A stretch of DNA of 64,000 nucleotides from Lysobacter solisilvae (lineage in GTDB: Bacteria; Pseudomonadota; Gammaproteobacteria; Xanthomonadales; Xanthomonadaceae): the NCBI RefSeq assembly GCF_016613535.2, contig NZ_CP071518.1:930001-994000 (forward strand), written 5' to 3'. Below are positions 53,072 through 61,805 of the stretch, one piece after another (positions within the stretch are counted from its first letter, which is position 1; every line of letters starts with the position of its first letter). The notes under the pieces were generated by a model that had not been told where the DNA came from, did not search any database, and saw only the letters and a program-made list of their open reading frames with translations. Made by a program: the position numbers and the translations under genes.

Positions 53072-53751
53072 TGAAGCGCAACCCGACCCTTGCCGCGATT
53101 TCAATCAGCATGAAATCCCTCGCCCTCGCCGCCGCTTTCGCGGTGACCGTGCCGGCCGTCGCCAGCGCACAGGCCGCCGCGCAGGGCGCCCCCGTGGGCG
53201 CCACGCCGAGCAAGCTCGTGCTCGACAACAGCACGCGCATCCTCACCACGCTGGAAACCCGGCGCGCGGAGTTCACCAAGAACCGCGGCGTGCTGCGGCA
53301 ATTCGTCTCCAGCGAGTTCAACGCGATGTTCGACCGCGACTACGCCGCCCGCCTGGTGCTGGGCGTGCACGGCCGCGGCGCCTCCGAAGGCGACGTCAAG
53401 CTGTTCGCCGACGCGCTGGCCGACAACCTGATGTCCCGCTACGGCGACTCGCTGCTGGACTTCAACACGCGGCTCAAGGTGCGGGTGAAGTCCGAGCGCG
53501 CGCTGCCGAACAACCGCGGCGTGCTGGTCAGCAGCGAATTCATCCGCCAGGCCGGCGAGCCGATCCCGGTGTCGTACTACATGCGCCAGACCGCCGGCGG
53601 CTGGAAGGTGTTCGACGTGTCGGTGGAAGGCGTGAGCTTCGTGCAGACCTTCCGCAGCCAGTTCGACGGCCCGCTCAAGCGCAAGTCGATCGCGCAGGTC
53701 GCCGCCGACCTCAAGGCCGGACGCCTGCAGGCCGGCGCCGAGACCAACTGA
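53071..53751 (+). CDS. mlaC: Periplasmic phospholipid-binding protein MlaC
   Basis: A 226-residue periplasmic carrier that shuttles phospholipids between MlaA and MlaFEDB. The signal peptide core is MKSLALAAAFAVTVPAVASAQ. The ATG at 53071 overlaps the mlaD stop; a start at 53110, directly before the signal core, is possible but lacks a ribosome binding site. The mature part shows the MlaC (Tol_Tol_Ttg2) pattern: FVSSEFNAMFDRDYAARLVLG, VLVSSEFIRQAGEPIPVSYYM, GWKVFDVSVEGVSFVQTFRSQF. The frame is intact and of normal length. Confidence 0.93.
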   Translation: MKRNPTLAAISISMKSLALAAAFAVTVPAVASAQAAAQGAPVGATPSKLVLDNSTRILTTLETRRAEFTKNRGVLRQFVSSEFNAMFDRDYAARLVLGVHGRGASEGDVKLFADALADNLMSRYGDSLLDFNTRLKVRVKSERALPNNRGVLVSSEFIRQAGEPIPVSYYMRQTAGGWKVFDVSVEGVSFVQTFRSQFDGPLKRKSIAQVAADLKAGRLQAGAETN

Positions 53752-53854
53752 TCGTGCCCGTTCGATCGTGCCCGGTGGATCGGGCACCATTGATCGCACA
53801 CCACTGAACCCTCGCAGGCCGGCATCCGCTGGCCTGCCTGCTTCCTGCGACCCG

Positions 53855-54139
53855 ATGCCCATGACCGCCAGCCTCACCCGCCGCGACGACGCCCTGGTCT
53901 TTTCCGGTGCGCTCGACCGTGCCGCCGTCGTCGCGCTGTGGCCCCAGGCCAGCGCGCAGCGCGCGGGCGTCGCCCGGTTCGACCTCACCGCGGTGACGCG
54001 GGTCGACAGCGCCGGGCTGGCCATGCTCGCTGAACTGGCGGACGGGCTGCCGGGCGCGCGGGTCGAAGGCCGCCCCGATGGCCTGGACGAGCTGCGCGCC
54101 GCGTATCGCTTGCAGGACGATCTTTCCTTCGCGGCCTGA
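53855..54139 (+). CDS. mlaB: STAS domain protein MlaB
   Basis: A 94-residue cytoplasmic STAS-domain protein that binds MlaF and supports the Mla ATPase. The core FDLTAVTRVDSAGLAMLAELADGL has the STAS Asp-Ser motif (VDSAGLAML). The start could be 53855 or 53861; neither has a good ribosome binding site. It follows mlaC by 103 bp in the same direction. STAS domains of this size are poorly conserved, so the name rests on the domain together with its position. Confidence 0.85.
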   Translation: MPMTASLTRRDDALVFSGALDRAAVVALWPQASAQRAGVARFDLTAVTRVDSAGLAMLAELADGLPGARVEGRPDGLDELRAAYRLQDDLSFAA

Positions 54140-54205
54140 GCCGCGACCGTTTCCGGTGCGGTAGCGTTGTAGCCCCGCGCCGTCCTTCTCGGACCCTTCC
54201 CCTCC

Positions 54206-55486
54206 ATGCGCTTGAACGGACTCCCCCTCGCCCTCGCCGTGTTGCTGGCGCCCGCCAGCGTGCTGGCCCAGCAGACGCCTTCCCCGCCGGAGCCCTCCGC
54301 GCCGGTCCCGGCGGCGGCGCCTGCCCCGGCCGGGGAGCCGCTGCCGGCCGCCGCGCCCGCGGCTCCCGCGGCCGACGCTGCGGTCCCGGTCACGCCCGAG
54401 CCGGCAGAAGCTGCGGCACCGACCGCGCCGACCGACCCGGTAGACCCGGCCGCGCCGGCCGCACCTGCGGAACCTGTCGAGCCCGCCGCGCCCGCCATGC
54501 CGACAGACCCCCTGGCGCCGCCCGCCGAGGGCGTCGCCGTCGATCCGGCCGCGCCGCCGATGCCGCCGTGCGAGAGCGCCGCCACCGACCCGGGCGCGCC
54601 GGACGCGGGCACGACCGACCCGACCGCGACCGACCCGAATGCGCCGGGCGCACCCGACGCGACCGTCCCCTGCGCCACCGCCGTGGCGCCCACCCAGGCC
54701 GAGGACGACTTCGCCGACATCTACGGGTACAACCCGGTCGCCGATCCCAACCTGCCCGACCCGGTGGCCATGCCCGGCGCGTTCGACCCGTGGCAGAAGT
54801 ACAACCGCCAGATCCACCGCTTCAACAACGTGGTGGACCGCAACGTGGCCAAGCCCCTGGCGCGCGGCTACGTGAAGATCGTGCCGCGGCCGCTGCGCCT
54901 GGGCGTCAACAATTTCTTCAGCAACATCAGCCAGCCGCTGACCGCGCTCAACAGCCTGCTGCAGGGCAAGCCGAAGCAGGCCGGGCAGGCGCTGGGCCGC
55001 TTCCTGATCAATTCCACGCTCGGCATCGGCGGCATCTTCGACCCGGCCCGCGACGCCAAGCTGCCGCACGTCAGCGAGGACTTCGGCCAGACCCTGGGCG
55101 TGTGGGGCTGGAAGCGCTCGCGCTACGTCGAGCTGCCCCTGTTCGGCCCGCGCACCGTGCGCGACATGTTCGGCATGGTGGGCGATGCGCCCTTCAGCCC
55201 GCTGCGCGGCGTGGAATCGGACCTGCTGCGCCTGCCGCTGCAGAGCATGCAGCTGGTCGACCTGCGGGCGCAGCTGCTGTCCACCGATTCGCTGCGCGAA
55301 GGCGCCGAGGACGATTACGCCCTGGTCCGCGACGCCTGGTCGCAGCGCCGCGACTACCAGATCTTCGGCGACCGCATCGAGGAAGGCGACGCGCCCCTGC
55401 CCGACTACCTGCGCGACATGGAGGACGAACCCACCGTTCCCGTCGATGCGATGCCGGTGCCGGTGCCGGGCGGCGGGGTCAACTGA
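54206..55486 (+). CDS. mlaA: MlaA (VacJ) family protein with Sec signal, long Pro/Ala linker, no lipobox
   Basis: The outer-membrane component that extracts mislocalised phospholipids and passes them to MlaC. Residues 1-21 are a Sec signal (LALAVLLAPASVLAQQ) with no Cys at or near the cleavage site, whereas MlaA is normally a lipoprotein. Residues 22 to about 165 are a Pro/Ala/Asp/Glu-rich linker. The VacJ domain follows (about 170-400): FDPWQKYNRQIHRFNNVVDR, PLRLGVNNFFSNISQPLTALN, GRFLINSTLGIGGIFD, HVSEDFGQTLGVWGW and LPLFGPRTVRDMFG. Total length is 426, against roughly 250 in E. coli. It is the last gene of the mla run, 66 bp after mlaB, with a terminator behind it. Confidence 0.9.
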   Translation: MRLNGLPLALAVLLAPASVLAQQTPSPPEPSAPVPAAAPAPAGEPLPAAAPAAPAADAAVPVTPEPAEAAAPTAPTDPVDPAAPAAPAEPVEPAAPAMPTDPLAPPAEGVAVDPAAPPMPPCESAATDPGAPDAGTTDPTATDPNAPGAPDATVPCATAVAPTQAEDDFADIYGYNPVADPNLPDPVAMPGAFDPWQKYNRQIHRFNNVVDRNVAKPLARGYVKIVPRPLRLGVNNFFSNISQPLTALNSLLQGKPKQAGQALGRFLINSTLGIGGIFDPARDAKLPHVSEDFGQTLGVWGWKRSRYVELPLFGPRTVRDMFGMVGDAPFSPLRGVESDLLRLPLQSMQLVDLRAQLLSTDSLREGAEDDYALVRDAWSQRRDYQIFGDRIEEGDAPLPDYLRDMEDEPTVPVDAMPVPVPGGGVN

Positions 55487-55512
55487 CCGGCCGCCCCGGA
55501 ATGCCTCCAACG

Positions 55513-55540
55513 ATCCCCGCTCCGGCGGGGATTCTTGTTT
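55513..55540 (+). terminator. Rho-independent terminator after mlaA
   Basis: ATCCCCGC-TCCG-GCGGGGAT, an 8-bp stem with a 4-nt loop, is followed by TCTTGTTT, 26 bp after the mlaA stop codon. Confidence 0.75.
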
Positions 55541-55620
55541 GCGCGGGCGGTCAGGCCCGGCGGCGAGAGGACGGCGGAGCACCTGGCAGCCCGCCGCGCC
55601 GGCCCAGCGTCGGGCCGGCG

Positions 55621-55912
55621 CGGTGCTCGCGAGGACGGGCCACGGTGCGGCGTCGGGCCGCCGCGGTGCTCGGGAGGACGGGCGCGGTGCGGCGTCGCAC
55701 CGCCGCGGTGCACGGGAGGACGAAGCACGATGCGCCGTTGCACCGGCGCGGTGCACGGGAGGACGGTCCGCCGTGCGTCGTCGGGCCGGCGTGGTGCGCG
55801 GCAGAACGGGCCACCGTGCGTCGTTGGGCCGCCGGGGCGAGCTGGAGGACGGCCACCGTGCGTCGTCGGGCGCCGCGGCGGACCGGAGGACGGACCACGG
55901 TGCCCCGGCGGA
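55621..55912. repeat. Array of about seven degenerate 43-bp tandem repeats
   Basis: Units begin at 55621, 55664, 55706, 55749, 55792, 55835 and 55876, with lengths 43, 42, 43, 43, 43, 41 and a degenerate last unit. Each contains GGAGGACGG or a close variant, then CGTGCGTCGTCGGGCC-like sequence and an ending CCGCCG. A weaker eighth unit may precede the array. It lies between the mlaA terminator and the convergent 2OG-oxygenase gene. The period is not a multiple of three and stop-free frames rotate between units, so I treat the array and its 490-bp gap (55487-55975) as non-coding. Confidence 0.8.
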
Positions 55913-55975
55913 CCGGTGTGCGGCGAACGGGCGGGCTCCGATGGCGGCGTCAGGAACCGCCCGGCGCCGGCCTGC

Positions 55976-56707
55976 TCAGCCCGGTTTGCCGAACAGTTGC
56001 TCGGCGCGCTGGAACAGGATCCAGCTGGTGGCGATGAACTTGTCGCCGCCCTCGGGCCGGTTGCCGCGGTGGGTATGGGTGAAGGCGGCGGGCGCGATCA
56101 GCAGCGAGCCGGTGCGCGGCGCGATCCGGCGCTGCTGGTAGAGGAATTCGGTCTCGCCCTGGGCGAAGCCGTCGTTGAGGTAGATCGTCCACAGCAGGTG
56201 GCGATGCAGGGTCTCGCCGTGCGGGTCGCGCGGGTACAGCTCGCAATGCCAGTAGGGGTAGCCGCCGCGGCCGCCGGTGTAGCGCTGCAGGTTGATCGCG
56301 CCCGGCCGCAGCACGGTCTGCACGATCGGAGTCAGCGTGGCGTCGTCCATCGCCTGCAGGCGTTCGGGGGTCAGGCGGTGGCGCGCGCCGTCCGGGCCGG
56401 GCACTTCCAGCATCAGCGGCGCGATCAGGGTGTGCGGATACCGGCGCAGGTACGCGAGCAGGCCCTTGAACACCGCCGCGTTGAGCTGGCCTTCGACGTC
56501 GCGCCATTCCTCGCGGCCGCTGATCGAGATGTCCTGGCTGTCCTTCAACTCGGGCATGACCCCGCCGCCGACGCGGCCGGGCAGCGCCTCGCCGCTGCGG
56601 GCGAAGCGTTCGAGCATCGCCGCGCAGGCGTCCGGCGAGAGGGCGTCGTCGAAGACTTCGATGAAGTCGGCGGTCATGCGGCGGCGCTCATGCGGGTCTG
56701 CAGGCAT
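55976..56707 (-). CDS. 2OG-Fe(II) oxygenase superfamily protein
   Basis: A 243-residue protein with a double-stranded beta-helix oxygenase pattern. The iron site is probably formed by the His and acidic residue of WHCELYPRD, with a distal His in FTHTHRGNRP followed by the 2-oxoglutarate-binding Arg. The N-terminus (MTADFIEVFDDALSPDACAAML) matches prolyl-4-hydroxylase-like bacterial proteins, and NLQRYTGGRGGYPYWH is the strand before the first His. The start may be 56707 or 56677 (MTADFIEV); neither has a clear ribosome binding site. The substrate is unknown. It lies 58 bp downstream of fbp on the same strand. Confidence 0.82.
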   Translation of the reverse strand: MPADPHERRRMTADFIEVFDDALSPDACAAMLERFARSGEALPGRVGGGVMPELKDSQDISISGREEWRDVEGQLNAAVFKGLLAYLRRYPHTLIAPLMLEVPGPDGARHRLTPERLQAMDDATLTPIVQTVLRPGAINLQRYTGGRGGYPYWHCELYPRDPHGETLHRHLLWTIYLNDGFAQGETEFLYQQRRIAPRTGSLLIAPAAFTHTHRGNRPEGGDKFIATSWILFQRAEQLFGKPG

Positions 56708-56765
56708 CAGGGTTGCGGGCTCCCGCGCCGGCGGGCGGCGCGGCAACCCCAGGCGGAATTGGTGA

Positions 56766-57842
56766 TCAGGCCAGTGCGGGCGCCGCGGCGTGCGCGGCGT
56801 CGTGCTCGAGGTGGTAGGCGGTGGCGGCCTCGACTTCGCGGCGCGAGCCCAGGAACACCGGCACGCGCATGTGCAGGCCGGTGGGCTGCACTTCCAGCAT
56901 GCGCATGCGGCCGGTGGTCGCCGCGCCGCCGGCCTGCTCGACCAGGAAGGACATCGGGTTGGCCTCGTACATCAGGCGCAGCTTGCCGCCCTTGTCGCGG
57001 CACTTGCTGTCCAGCGGGTAGCTGAAGATGCCGCCACGGGTGAGGATGCGGTGCACGTCGGCCACCATCGAGGCCACCCAGCGCATGTTGAAGTCCTTGC
57101 CGCGCGGGCCTTCTTTGCCGGTGAGCAGGTCGCCGACGTAGCGCTGCATCGGGGCTTCCCAGAAGCGCTGGTTGGACATGTTGACCGCGAATTCCTTCGT
57201 CTCCTCGGGAATGGTCATGCCGCGCGTGGTCAGCACGAACGAACCGACCTCCCGGTCCAGGGTGAAGGCATGGGTGCCGTGGCCGACGGTCAGCACCAGC
57301 ATCGTGCTCGGGCCGTAGGTGCAGTAGCCGGCGGCGACCTGGGCCGTGCCCGGCTGCAGGAAGTGCTCGTCGCCCGGCGTGGTCACGCCGTCGGGGCAGC
57401 GCAGCACGGAGAAGATCGTGCCGACCGAGATGTTGACGTCGATGTTGGACGAGCCGTCCAGGGGATCGAACAGCAGCAGGTAGTTGCCGCGCGGGTAGAC
57501 GTCGGGGATGGGCTGGCTGTGGTCCATTTCCTCCGACGCCAGGCCGGCCAGATGGCCGCCCCAGGCATTGGCCTCGAGCAGCACGTCGTTGGCGATGACG
57601 TCGAGCTTCTTCTGCGCCTCGCCCTCGATGTTCATGCTCGCCACGCCGGGCGTGCCGGCGTCGCCGAGCACGCCGCCCAGCGCACCCTTGCCGACCGCGA
57701 TGGAGATGGTCTTGCACGCGCGGGCGACGACTTCGATCAGCAGGCGCAGGTCGGCGCTGACGTGTCCGGCGCGCTGCTCTTCCAGCAGGAAGCGGGTCAG
57801 GGACACCGGCGAGCCGCCGGCGGTAGAAGAGGTGTGGGACAT
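56766..57842 (-). CDS. fbp: Fructose-1,6-bisphosphatase, class I
   Basis: A 358-residue gluconeogenic enzyme that converts fructose 1,6-bisphosphate to fructose 6-phosphate. The metal and phosphate signature [20 protein letters not shown] is intact near residue 110. The substrate-binding C-terminal half has [20 protein letters not shown] and [16 protein letters not shown]. The AMP-site N-terminal helix ([12 protein letters not shown]) is present. The start [10 protein letters not shown] at 57842 is preferred over the in-frame upstream ATG at 57875, which adds an Arg/Cys-rich tail. Length (about 335-360) fits class I. Confidence 0.95.
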   Translation of the reverse strand: MSHTSSTAGGSPVSLTRFLLEEQRAGHVSADLRLLIEVVARACKTISIAVGKGALGGVLGDAGTPGVASMNIEGEAQKKLDVIANDVLLEANAWGGHLAGLASEEMDHSQPIPDVYPRGNYLLLFDPLDGSSNIDVNISVGTIFSVLRCPDGVTTPGDEHFLQPGTAQVAAGYCTYGPSTMLVLTVGHGTHAFTLDREVGSFVLTTRGMTIPEETKEFAVNMSNQRFWEAPMQRYVGDLLTGKEGPRGKDFNMRWVASMVADVHRILTRGGIFSYPLDSKCRDKGGKLRLMYEANPMSFLVEQAGGAATTGRMRMLEVQPTGLHMRVPVFLGSRREVEAATAYHLEHDAAHAAAPALA

Positions 57843-57996
57843 GGGCGGGCAGCAGCGAGCGGAACGGGCCGCCATTGTCGCCGATGCGGCGCGGCGATGG
57901 CGGCGCGGCGTGACGCGAAGCGCCGCGACGGCGGTGCCGTGCGGCGGTGTGGGCGTCAGTGCTGGCGCGGCGGCCGCATGGCGGCCGCGGCGGGGG

Positions 57997-58353
57997 TCAG
58001 GCGACCTTGCGGGTCGCGCGTGCGGCCTGCCGGTGGACCACGGCGGCCAGGGTCTGACGGGCCATGGTCAGCATGAGCAGCGGCGCGGTCGGGTCGGCGG
58101 CGGTGAGCACCCGGCGCGCGGCCTCGTTGACGTCGACCACGACGTCGGCGCAATCCGGGCCCAGCAGGGCCCGCAGGCCGCGCGAGGAGCTGTCCAGGTG
58201 GCGTTCGCACTCCGGGCCGCAGCCCTCGCCGGCGCGGCGGATCACCTGCGCCATGGCCCCGTCCATCCGGGCCAGGGCGTGCAGCAGTTCATCGGCGGAA
58301 ATCGTGCCGGTGGACATTGCGTGGTTGGGGAGGACGCTGGTGGGGTCGGTCAT
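57997..58353 (-). CDS. Short protein of unknown function
   Basis: A 118-residue soluble protein I do not recognise. It is mostly helical, with an N-terminal stretch ([24 protein letters not shown]), a cysteine pair in GCGPECERH and a hydrophobic C-terminal helix ([22 protein letters not shown]). There is no signal peptide. The start at 58353 ([13 protein letters not shown]) is the longest ATG before an obviously non-coding stretch; an internal ATG gives [11 protein letters not shown]. It is 155 bp upstream of fbp on the same strand. G/C at third positions supports real coding, but no family is offered. Confidence 0.6.
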   Translation of the reverse strand: MTDPTSVLPNHAMSTGTISADELLHALARMDGAMAQVIRRAGEGCGPECERHLDSSSRGLRALLGPDCADVVVDVNEAARRVLTAADPTAPLLMLTMARQTLAAVVHRQAARATRKVA

Positions 58354-58644
58354 GCAGTCAGTCTCGTAGGGGCGCGTCGCAGGAACTGAGATCCCCGGTG
58401 CTTCCCCTGGATTACGGGGAGAGCCGCCGGCTGAGGACAGCGCTCCGGGCCTCCCACCCGGATCCGGTCCCCGGGCGGGCGCCCGGGCCGGTGTGCTCCG
58501 CATCCTGCCCAGCGGCCGGTGCGCGGGCGGTGAAGACGCCGTGGCCGCCGCCGGCCACCGCCGCGACGCCAACTTCGGCCTGCTGACAGCAGGCTGGCAG
58601 CAGCCCCCGCGCAGGCTGTGGGTCCACCCGATGGAGCGCCCCCC
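58354..58644. other. 291-bp divergent gap without a gene
   Basis: This stretch lies between the short unknown protein (minus) and the VOC gene (plus). It contains several GC hairpins, for example around CGGGCGGGCGCCCG (about 58475) and CCTGCTGACAGCAGG (about 58579). I find no credible reading frame and no clear promoter. Confidence 0.4.
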
Positions 58645-59037
58645 ATGCTGCAAGCCAATGTCCCCGCCTGGTTCGAGATCCCTACCGCCGACATCGATCG
58701 CGCGCAGCGGTTCTATGAACGGCTGCTCGGTGTGGAACTGAAGCGCGAGGCCTACCAGGAGGGCCTGCAGGCGATCTTCCCGGGCGGCTGCCCGCCGCTG
58801 TCCTCGGGCGCGCTGGTCCAGCGCCCGGGCCACTACGCGCCATCGGCCACCGCCGGCAGCGTGGTCTACCTGGCCGTCGACGACGTCCGCCTGCTGCTGG
58901 AGCGGGTCCGCGAGGCCGGCGGCGAGGTGCTGCAGCCGCTGGCGGGCGTGCCCGGCACGCCGGTGGTCTATGCCCACATCCGCGACAGCGAAGGCAACCG
59001 CGTCGGCCTCGCCAGCGTCGACGGGACGCCCGCATGA
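58645..59037 (+). CDS. VOC family (glyoxalase/bleomycin-resistance-like) protein
   Basis: A 130-residue single-domain vicinal oxygen chelate protein. The start WFEIPTADIDRAQRFYERLLG is the canonical betaalpha-beta entry motif, and HIRDSEGNRVGL is the C-terminal metal-facing strand. Members bind a divalent metal and act in isomerisation, dioxygenation or drug binding; this one cannot be assigned. The start at 58645 has GGAG about nine bases upstream. The stop overlaps the next start (ATGA at 59034-59037), which ties it to the following DUF1579-like gene. Confidence 0.88.
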   Translation: MLQANVPAWFEIPTADIDRAQRFYERLLGVELKREAYQEGLQAIFPGGCPPLSSGALVQRPGHYAPSATAGSVVYLAVDDVRLLLERVREAGGEVLQPLAGVPGTPVVYAHIRDSEGNRVGLASVDGTPA

Positions 59038-59624
59038 CCGCTCGCCGCGACTTTCTGCGCGCCGCCGGCGCGGGCGTGCTGGCCCTGGGCCCGCTGCATG
59101 CGCTGGCCGGCACCCCGGCTTCCTCCTCCCCTTCCCCATCCCCGGAGCCTGCGATGTCCCCCAACCCGGCCGACGGCCGCCACGACTTCGATTTCTTCCA
59201 CGGCCGGTGGACGGTGCAGAACCGCCGCCTGCGCGAGCGCCTCGTGGGATCCACCCGGTGGGACGAGTTCCCCGCCACCCTGGACTGCCGCCCGCTGCTG
59301 GGCGGGCTGGGCAACATCGACGAATACCGCAGCCCCGACGTGCATGGGCTGACGCTGCGCCTGTTCGATCCGGCGACGCGCCAGTGGTCGGACCGCTGGG
59401 CCAGTGCCCGCGATGGCCAGCTGGGCGAACCGGCGCTGGGCAGCTTCAGCAATGGCGTGGGGCACTTCGTCGGCCGCGACACCGACGGCGGACGGCCCGT
59501 GCTGAGCCGCGCGCTGTGGAAGGACATCACGCCCGACGGCTTCACCTGGGAGCAGGCGGCCTCGCTGGACGAGGGCGCGAGCTGGGAGACCAACTGGGTC
59601 ATGCACATCCGGCGGGCGGGCTGA
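59034..59624 (+). CDS. Tat-exported DUF1579-like protein
   Basis: A 196-residue protein with a twin-arginine signal (TARRDFLRAAGAGVLALGP) and a Pro/Ser-rich spacer. Then comes a beta-rich domain of about 145 residues with DFDFFHGRWTVQNRRLRERL, LGNIDEYRSPDVHGLTLRLF and a final DEGASWETNW. The fold resembles DUF1579-type lipocalin-like proteins, which bind small hydrophobic ligands. The next gene begins with a paralogue of the same domain (LHGRWQVRNERLRERLVGS). Being Tat-exported suggests it folds, or binds a cofactor or ligand, before export. It starts inside the VOC stop codon. Confidence 0.7.
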   Translation: MTARRDFLRAAGAGVLALGPLHALAGTPASSSPSPSPEPAMSPNPADGRHDFDFFHGRWTVQNRRLRERLVGSTRWDEFPATLDCRPLLGGLGNIDEYRSPDVHGLTLRLFDPATRQWSDRWASARDGQLGEPALGSFSNGVGHFVGRDTDGGRPVLSRALWKDITPDGFTWEQAASLDEGASWETNWVMHIRRAG

Positions 59625-59626
59625 CC

Positions 59627-60913
59627 ATGGACACGAACCACACCGCACCGGGCGCCGTCGTCGCTGGCGCCGACGCCACTGACGTGCACGCCGCCGACGC
59701 CGACGGCCGCCACGGCTTCGACTTCCTCCACGGGCGCTGGCAGGTCCGCAACGAACGGCTGCGCGAGCGGCTGGTGGGCAGCAGCGACTGGGAGACCTTC
59801 GACGCGCTGCAGGAATGCCGGCCCCTGCTCGACGGCCTGGGCAACATCGATGGCATGCGCACCGACTGGGGCGGCGGCTTCGAGGGCATGTCGCTGCGGC
59901 TGTTCGACCCCGGCAGCCGGCAATGGCGCATCTGGTGGGCGAGCAACCGCGACGGGCAGCTCGATCCCGCCGTCACCGGCACGTTCCGCGACGGCCACGG
60001 CGAGTTCACCGGCCACGCGCACGAGGCCGGCACGCCGGTGCTGATGCGCTTCACCTGGGACTGCAGCCACGCCACCGTGGCGCACTGGCAGCAGGCCTTC
60101 TCCACCGACGAGGGCGCCAGCTGGGAGACCAACTGGCACATGTGGCTGCGCCGGCTCGGCGACGACGGCCGCCTGCTGCACCACGACGCGGTGGTCGAAC
60201 TGCGCCAGTACACGATGCAGCCCGGCCAGCGCGACGCGCTGGTGGCCCTGTTCGAGCGCGAGTTCATCGAACCGCAGGAAACGGTGGGCATGCACGTGAT
60301 CGGGCAGTTCCAGGACCTGGACGACCCCGACCGCTTCGTCTGGCTGCGCGGGTTTCCCTCGATGCCGGCGCGCCGTGACGCGCTCGACGCGTTCTATTCC
60401 GGCCACGCGTGGCAGCGCCACCGCACGGCGGCGAACGCGACGATCGTCGACAACGACGACGTGCTGCTGCTGCGGCCGGTCGCGGCCGACAGTGGCCTGG
60501 CGGCGGCGCAACCGCGGGCCGCCGACGGCGACGCGGTGCGCCCGGCCGGCGCGCTGGGCGTGGGCATCTGCGCGCTCGCGCCGGACCAGGGACCGGAGCA
60601 GGCGCAGGCCTTCGCCGACCGCTTCGCCCGCGACTGGGCGCCGCGGCTGCGCGAGGCCGGCGCGCAGGTCCTCGCCACCTTGGTGACCGAGGCGGCCGCC
60701 AACACCTACCCGCGCCTGCCGGTGCGCGAGGGCGAGCGGGTGTTCGTGTGGCTGGCGCGCTTCGACGACGTCGCCGCGCTCGATGGCGGCCTGGCGCAGC
60801 TGCGCGGGGATGCGGCGTGGCGCGAAGCGATCGCCGCCGCGCTGCTCGATGAGCTCGCCGCCGTCCCGCAGTGGCTGCGGCTGGCGCCGACGGCCCGCTC
60901 GGAACTGCGCTGA
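59627..60913 (+). CDS. Fusion of a DUF1579-like domain and NIPSNAP domains
   Basis: A 428-residue cytoplasmic protein. Residues about 25-185 repeat the domain of the upstream gene without a signal peptide (LHGRWQVRNERLRERLVGS, LRLFDPGSRQWRIWWASNRD, DEGASWETNWHMW). Residues about 190-290 are a NIPSNAP domain (VVELRQYTMQPGQRDALVAL, FVWLRGFPSMPARRDAL, FYSGHAWQRHR). The last part (GERVFVWLARFDDVAAL, about 310-420) looks like a second, weaker NIPSNAP-like repeat. NIPSNAP proteins are dimeric alpha+beta-barrel proteins of uncertain activity. It starts two bases after the preceding stop, so the VOC, Tat and fusion genes form an operon. Confidence 0.75.
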   Translation: MDTNHTAPGAVVAGADATDVHAADADGRHGFDFLHGRWQVRNERLRERLVGSSDWETFDALQECRPLLDGLGNIDGMRTDWGGGFEGMSLRLFDPGSRQWRIWWASNRDGQLDPAVTGTFRDGHGEFTGHAHEAGTPVLMRFTWDCSHATVAHWQQAFSTDEGASWETNWHMWLRRLGDDGRLLHHDAVVELRQYTMQPGQRDALVALFEREFIEPQETVGMHVIGQFQDLDDPDRFVWLRGFPSMPARRDALDAFYSGHAWQRHRTAANATIVDNDDVLLLRPVAADSGLAAAQPRAADGDAVRPAGALGVGICALAPDQGPEQAQAFADRFARDWAPRLREAGAQVLATLVTEAAANTYPRLPVREGERVFVWLARFDDVAALDGGLAQLRGDAAWREAIAAALLDELAAVPQWLRLAPTARSELR

Positions 60914-60996
60914 GGCATGCCCGATGAGCCGCCGACGCGAGGCGCGATCCTGCGCACACCGATTGAACGCCCCGCGGCGGCGGTTGATCATGTGCA

Positions 60997-61692
60997 ATGC
61001 GCCGCGCCGACCGTCTGTTCCTGCTGATCCACGCCCTGCGCGGCCGGCGCAGCGCGATCACTGCCGTGCAGCTGGCCACCACGCTGCAGGTCTCGCCGCG
61101 CACGGTCTACCGTGATGTCGCCGACCTGCAGCTGTCGGGCGTGCCGATCGAAGGCGAGGCGGGCGTCGGTTACGTCCTGCGCAAGGGCGCGGACATCCCG
61201 CCGCTGATGTTCAACGCCGAGGAACTGGAGGCGCTGGTCGTGGGCACGCGGTTCGTGCGGGCCTTCGGTGGCGAGCGCCTCGGCCGGGGCGCGACGGCCG
61301 CGCTGCTGAAGATCGAGGCCGTGCTGCCGCCGGAGCTGCGCGAACGCAGCCAGCGGACGCGGATCTTCGCGCCGGAGGTCGGCGACCGGATCGAGAACAC
61401 GGGCCTGATCGATGCCCTGCACGCGGCCATTGGCGCGATGCAGGTGTTGCGGCTGGACTACCGGGACGGCCAGGGCGCGGTCAGCGCACGCGAGGTCGAG
61501 CCGCTCGCGCTCGCCTTCTGGGGCGGCACCTTGACGCTCGGCGCCTGGTGCCGGCTGCGCGGGGACTTCCGCAACTTCCGCCCGGACCGCATCGTCCGCC
61601 ACGCCCCCACCGGCGAGATCTTCGCCCCGGACCCGGCGCGCGGGTTCGACGCCTACCTGCGGGCGGTGAACGCCGGCGGCGGCGCGGGCTGA
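60997..61692 (+). CDS. YafY-type HTH-WYL transcriptional regulator
   Basis: A 231-residue DeoR-like regulator. The N-terminal winged helix (MRRADRLFLLIHALRGRRSA, then VQLATTLQVSPRTVYRDVADLQ) is the HTH_11 form typical of YafY proteins, followed by GVGYVLRKG and LMFNAEELEALVVGTRFV. The C-terminal WYL-type domain has EVEPLALAFWGGTLTLGAWC, where the WYL triplet is replaced, and CRLRGDFRNFRPDRI. Such regulators often control neighbouring genes in response to a small ligand. It follows the VOC/DUF1579/NIPSNAP operon by 83 bp and may regulate it or the SRPBCC/desaturase pair. Confidence 0.85.
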   Translation: MRRADRLFLLIHALRGRRSAITAVQLATTLQVSPRTVYRDVADLQLSGVPIEGEAGVGYVLRKGADIPPLMFNAEELEALVVGTRFVRAFGGERLGRGATAALLKIEAVLPPELRERSQRTRIFAPEVGDRIENTGLIDALHAAIGAMQVLRLDYRDGQGAVSAREVEPLALAFWGGTLTLGAWCRLRGDFRNFRPDRIVRHAPTGEIFAPDPARGFDAYLRAVNAGGGAG

Positions 61693-61805
61693 GGCGGACC
61701 GCGCTGCCTGGCGGCGACGGTCTGATCGACGGCTCCGCTTGGCCGCCCCGCCCCGCCATACGCCGGCGTCTGGACGCCGCGCCGCCGGGCGGTGACACTG
61801 CCGCC

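Noticed and set aside
55621..55912. The 43-bp tandem units as a CRISPR array
   Set aside because: The units abut without spacers and diverge along their length, and no cas gene is present.
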